NCBI RefSeq assembly: GCF_008271695.1
Contig: NZ_VKKY01000003.1
Coordinates: 1,426,001-1,490,000, forward strand
Length of the DNA: 64,000 bases
Direction of reading: 5' to 3'
Source of the DNA: Rufibacter hautae
GTDB taxonomy: Bacteria > Bacteroidota > Bacteroidia > Cytophagales > Hymenobacteraceae
The position numbers and the translations under genes were made by a program. How positions within the stretch are numbered: the first letter of the stretch is position 1; each line of letters opens with the position of its first letter. Below the pieces are notes generated by a model. It was not told the DNA's origin. It did not search any database and saw only the letters and a program-made list of their open reading frames with translations. This document shows, piece after piece, positions 61,403 to 64,000 of the stretch.

Positions 61403-61666
61403 ATGATAATCCAGAAGATTAAAGCCCTGAAAAATAACCTGAAGTCTACTTTCATTTACAAACAAGAAAGGAAAGTTCAGGAGAGTGATAAAAGTTTAAA
61501 CCCTACCCAAAAAGCAACCCCAAGGCTACAGGAAGAAAAAGGCGGAAACGAAAACTATTTGTTCATGATGGATTTGCTTTTGGGCTGGCCAGGAGCAAGG
61601 GTGAGAAAAACCGTGAATACTTCCTTTCTTTGGGTAAAAAAAGAAAAAAGCGAATATGGTATTTAG
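61403..61666 (+). CDS. Possible small basic protein
   Basis: An 87-codon frame from the ATG at 61403 (MIIQKIKALKNNLKSTF), lysine-rich, ending LGWPGARVRKTVNTSF and WVKKEKSEYGI. Composition is protein-like and AT-rich as expected for the block, but there is no family match or other support; it may be chance. It precedes the bidirectional terminator beside the tRNA. Confidence 0.3.
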   Translation: MIIQKIKALKNNLKSTFIYKQERKVQESDKSLNPTQKATPRLQEEKGGNENYLFMMDLLLGWPGARVRKTVNTSFLWVKKEKSEYGI

Positions 61667-61846
61667 TACTCAAATGCTGAATGCATCAAGAGAAAACTTT
61701 CACTCGAGGGAACTACAAAGTAGATAAATGTTTAGCACAACGCCGCTCTTTAACCGCTATTATTCAAAAAGTAAGTAAAAGAGAAGCAAATGAAAGTAGA
61801 TAAGCAAAAATGGCTAAGGTGTCCGAATAATTTCCGAAGCAAAATA

Positions 61847-61879
61847 AAAAGCCCCTTAATTTTAAATTAAGGGGCTTTT
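61847..61879. terminator. Bidirectional terminator beside tRNA-Arg
   Basis: AAAAGCCCCTTAATTT (61847-61862) and AAATTAAGGGGCTTTT (61864-61879) form a perfect 16-bp stem; it ends the minus-strand tRNA transcript. Confidence 0.9.
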
Positions 61880-61882
61880 CTG

Positions 61883-61954
61883 TGGCCACGCCAGGAATCG
61901 AACCTGGATCGAGAGCTTCGGAAACTCCAATACTATCCGTTGTACTACGTGGCC
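61883..61954 (-). tRNA. tRNA-Arg (anticodon CCG)
   Basis: The minus strand folds as a cloverleaf: acceptor GGCCACG/CGTGGCC, D arm GTAC...GTAT, anticodon loop TTCCGAA (anticodon CCG, arginine codon CGG), T arm CCAGG-TTCGAAT-CCTGG, discriminator A, no encoded CCA. Its 3' end faces the Rep block, a usual arrangement for elements integrated at tRNA genes, but no duplicated 3' end is visible in this window. Confidence 0.93.
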
Positions 61955-62134
61955 CGGAATTGCGATGGCAAATGTAGGAAATGACCACCAAGAAAGAAAG
62001 GCCCTTCCGGCGTTTTTTGCCGGATTCAGGAAAAAGGGTTAAAAAAACGGCAGCGTGGCAGAGATGGTCTCTAACATTTTAAGCTTATAACAGTTTACAC
62101 AAGAAGACCATTTCAATTACCAAAGCTTAAACCT

Positions 62135-62554
62135 ATGAAAAGATTGTATACGGCGGAGGTTACCGCCACCGGTGGCCGCAATGGCCAGGTAAAGTCAACG
62201 GATGGAATCATTGACATGCCCGTGCGCGTGCCTGAAGGATTAGGCGGCAAAGGCGGCGCTACAAACCCAGAGCAGCTTTTTGCAGCGGGCTACTCGGCCT
62301 GTTTCCAGAGCGCCCTGCAGTTGGTTGCCGGCAAGCAGCACATCAGGTTAGATGAGAAATCTACCGTTACCGCCCACGTAGGGTTAGACCAGTTTGAAGA
62401 CGGACGCTATGGTTTGGCGGTGCAGCTAGACGTGAAAGTAGATGGCGTGGACAAAGCCAAAGCTGAGGAGCTGGTGAGCCAGGCGCATGAAGTATGCCCG
62501 TACTCAGTAGGCACCAAAGGCAACATTGAGGTAAAACTGAACGTGCTGAACTAA
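62135..62554 (+). CDS. ohr: Organic hydroperoxide resistance protein, Ohr/OsmC family
   Basis: A 139-residue thiol peroxidase of the Ohr subfamily. Both redox cysteines are present, C56 in GYSACFQSAL and C121 in VCPYSVGTKGN, with E46 in TNPEQLFAAG, the Ohr pattern. It reduces organic and fatty-acid hydroperoxides using lipoylated or dithiol donors in the cytoplasm. Monocistronic, with its own terminator; no OhrR gene nearby. Confidence 0.95.
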   Translation: MKRLYTAEVTATGGRNGQVKSTDGIIDMPVRVPEGLGGKGGATNPEQLFAAGYSACFQSALQLVAGKQHIRLDEKSTVTAHVGLDQFEDGRYGLAVQLDVKVDGVDKAKAEELVSQAHEVCPYSVGTKGNIEVKLNVLN

Positions 62555-62593
62555 GCCCCTTTGTTTTAGGCTTATTCTACCCAAATCACATAA

Positions 62594-62633
62594 GAAACGG
62601 GAGCTACCATCTTGGTTGCTCCCGTTTCGTTTT
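62594..62633 (+). terminator. Terminator after ohr
   Basis: GAAACGGGAGC (62594-62604) pairs with GCTCCCGTTTC (62618-62628), then GTTTT. Confidence 0.88.
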
Positions 62634-62756
62634 AAAAAAGGTTGATGGGTTGTACAGAGGCTGTCCATGTGATTTGCCGTTGCAGTTTACCTCTCGGCAA
62701 GGTGCTTTGGCACGTTTCACAGCTATCCTTCAGAATCAATCATCTCCATCTGTTAC

Positions 62757-63599
62757 TTACTTCACCTTCGGGTAGAAGTCAGAGATGGAGTGGGTGTAGG
62801 TCATGTCGGTGAGGGGTTTGATGCGCTGGAAAACGGTGAGGTTCTTGGCGCCCTGGGGCACCAGCATGAGGCTGCCCGGTACACGGTCATCGGTGAAGCG
62901 GTTGTCCAGGCGGGTGTCAAAGTAGAATAGGTAAGGGGCTACCCAGGGGAAATACTCAGCGGCAGTAGTGCCGGAGAAGGAAACCACTTGAAGGTCTGGG
63001 GCGCCGGCCGCAAATGCCTGCTGCAATTCCACCGCGTTCAGGGGCGTTCCTTTCAGGGTTGGAATCACATCAAACTGCCCATCTACCATGATCCACTTTT
63101 TCTGGTCGCGTAGGTACGCCTCAGCCACCACATGACCAGCCCCGAATTCCACCGTATCAGCGTTCTCCATTTTCAAGGCCAGGGAGCGGGCCGGGATTCC
63201 CAAAGAGTTAAGGGCGCCGTTCAGGACCATGCCGTACTCCACGCACCGGAATTTCTTGCCTGTGGCGGCTTCCTCCAGAATAGATAGGGGATCGTTTTTG
63301 AGCGGGGTATTGGAGCCATTGTGGTCCCATTGCCGCCGCACCCAATTGCAGACAACTTTTACGCGCTCAAAATCATTCTTCTTGCCCGCAACCACCTTCT
63401 CCAACTCGTATCTGGTGCGCATTTGGGTGAGATAGGCGTCTTGCGGGGCACTTCTTACAAAGGTTGGTTTCACTTGGGGTGAGGTAGCAAACTGCAGCAT
63501 TTTGGCCTCTGGGGTTTGGGCCTGAGCCACGAAGGAACCTGTGAATGAGAGGGAAACCACCAACGCCAATAGCGTGGGAGATTTAAAGGGTTTTTTCAT
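62757..63599 (-). CDS. Exported transglutaminase-like protein
   Basis: A 280-residue secreted protein: signal peptide (LLALVVSLSFTGSFVAQAQ), then a transglutaminase-like core with the catalytic Cys in GKKFRCVEYGMVLNGAL, His in GAGHVVAEAYL and Asp in KKWIMVDGQFDV, in the order C-H-D expected for the fold. The upstream KVVCNWVRRQWDHNG helix is also typical. Such periplasmic proteins of Bacteroidota are usually of unknown substrate. Monocistronic. Confidence 0.88.
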   Translation of the reverse strand: MKKPFKSPTLLALVVSLSFTGSFVAQAQTPEAKMLQFATSPQVKPTFVRSAPQDAYLTQMRTRYELEKVVAGKKNDFERVKVVCNWVRRQWDHNGSNTPLKNDPLSILEEAATGKKFRCVEYGMVLNGALNSLGIPARSLALKMENADTVEFGAGHVVAEAYLRDQKKWIMVDGQFDVIPTLKGTPLNAVELQQAFAAGAPDLQVVSFSGTTAAEYFPWVAPYLFYFDTRLDNRFTDDRVPGSLMLVPQGAKNLTVFQRIKPLTDMTYTHSISDFYPKVK

Positions 63600-63670
63600 A
63601 GTAGCGGTTTAGTAAAATAAGGTTTAGGAGAAGAGCTACAAAGAAGGTCATTGGTTGCACCAAGCCACAA

Positions 63671-63704
63671 AAAAAGGCCTTTCTGTTTTCAGAAAGGCCT
63701 TTTT
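63671..63704. terminator. Bidirectional terminator after VWA gene
   Basis: AAAAAGGCCTTTCTG (63671-63685) and CAGAAAGGCCTTTTT (63690-63704), perfect 15-bp stem with a 4-nt loop; serves the minus-strand VWA gene. Confidence 0.9.
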
Positions 63705-63809
63705 CTCATATTTAAATCGTTGATTATATGCCATTTCTGGCAAAACAATTATTAAATGTAACTCGCCTTATTTGGGAGGTAAGCACAAAAACTATTGAAA
63801 AGGTAAGAT

Positions 63810-64000
63810 TTAAGTCACTTTGATGGACTGCGTGGCTGCCCACTGGCCAATATCCTGTTTGCTCAGCGCGTGGGCCATTAGGTCTGGGAACAGGTCTGGG
63901 GTGCAGGCAAATACCGGTATACCAATGGAAGCAAAGAACTCAGCGTTGCGATGATCATAAGAGGGAGCGCCGTCATCGTTGAGGGCTAGCAGGGTGATGA
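63810..64000 (-). CDS. VWA-domain protein, CoxE-like (C-terminus only)
   Basis: The minus strand reads ITLLALNDDGAPSYDHRNAE, FFASIGIPVFACTPDLFP, then DLMAHALSKQDIGQWAATQS to a TAA at 63810. This is the C-terminal end of a von Willebrand A/CoxE-like protein of the kind encoded next to MoxR-type AAA ATPases; the start lies beyond the window. Assigned from recall of the LFPDLM-A-L pattern. Confidence 0.6.
   Translation of the reverse strand, partial: ITLLALNDDGAPSYDHRNAEFFASIGIPVFACTPDLFPDLMAHALSKQDIGQWAATQSIKVT

Noticed and set aside
61883-61954. Attachment-site duplication of the tRNA-Arg 3' end
   Set aside because: I looked for a second copy of the CCAGGAATCGAACCTGG stretch in the window and saw none.

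Overview
The window reads as chromosomal DNA of a Bacteroidota, most likely a Hymenobacteraceae-type Cytophagales bacterium (Rufibacter/Pontibacter-like; the genus is a guess). Reasons: a fused CcoN-CcoO cbb3 oxidase, a CcoP with an extra N-terminal cytochrome c, a type IX secretion (T9SS) sorting domain with a SprB-like repeat, and promoters with the Bacteroidota -7 box TAnnTTTG.

Layout. 1-12.1 kb: an AraC-family regulator (cut by the window edge) divergent from a co-directional run of redox genes: three aldo/keto reductases, two near-identical exported cupins, a SnoaL-like lipoprotein, a flavodoxin lipoprotein, an exported alpha/beta hydrolase, an exported carboxymuconolactone decarboxylase, and a Tat-exported molybdenum hydroxylase with its 2Fe-2S subunit and a diheme cytochrome c. 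12.6-18.5 kb: a GC-rich accessory block starting with a serine recombinase and bracketed by a perfect 19-bp inverted repeat (12622-12640 / 18432-18450). It holds a methyltransferase, small orphan proteins, an orphan response regulator, a dense inverted-repeat cluster, and a controller-protein-like HTH regulator with ACTATAGT operators. 18.6-20.5 kb: an exported esterase and a small helical protein. 20.7-25.4 kb: a reactive-sulfur detoxification locus (Crp/Fnr regulator, TauE exporter, CstB-like persulfide dioxygenase-rhodanese, rhodanese, split YeeE pair) with three GTGAC-N4-GTCAC operators. 25.9-27.4 kb: a T9SS cargo protein. 28.7-31.9 kb: a second accessory block with relatives of several genes of the first block, plus gene remnants (GlcG/HbpS fragment, IS3 remnant).

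32-56 kb is core energy metabolism: ccoI, then (after an AT-rich AlbA_2-domain gene) ccoS-ccoNO-ccoQ-ccoP, ccoG-ccoH-TauE/SafE-Usp, hemN, a D-2-hydroxyacid dehydrogenase, a second Usp, and a four-gene signalling operon (FixL-like tandem-PAS kinase, receiver, receiver-kinase, receiver-Crp fusion) followed by hemA. ATGAC-N4-GTCAT-type palindromes lie in front of ccoI, ccoS, ccoG, the signalling operon and hemA, mostly about 22 nt upstream of the -7 box, so these genes look like one low-oxygen regulon. 56.2-61.8 kb is a plasmid/phage-like block (excisionase-type HTH protein, Rep-like protein with an internal array of TGCA-N4-TGCA palindromes and a polypyrimidine tract) ending at a tRNA-Arg(CCG). 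The window closes with an Ohr peroxidase, a transglutaminase-like protein and the end of a VWA protein.

Most novel-looking points: the recombinase element with terminal inverted repeats and its relation to the 28.7-31 kb block; a dispersed repeat family (TAYCCGCNYGCGCTCTGRRG core followed by a terminator hairpin, six copies); the FixL-like kinase lacking the usual heme histidine paired with a receiver-Crp fusion; and the iteron-like array inside the Rep-like gene.
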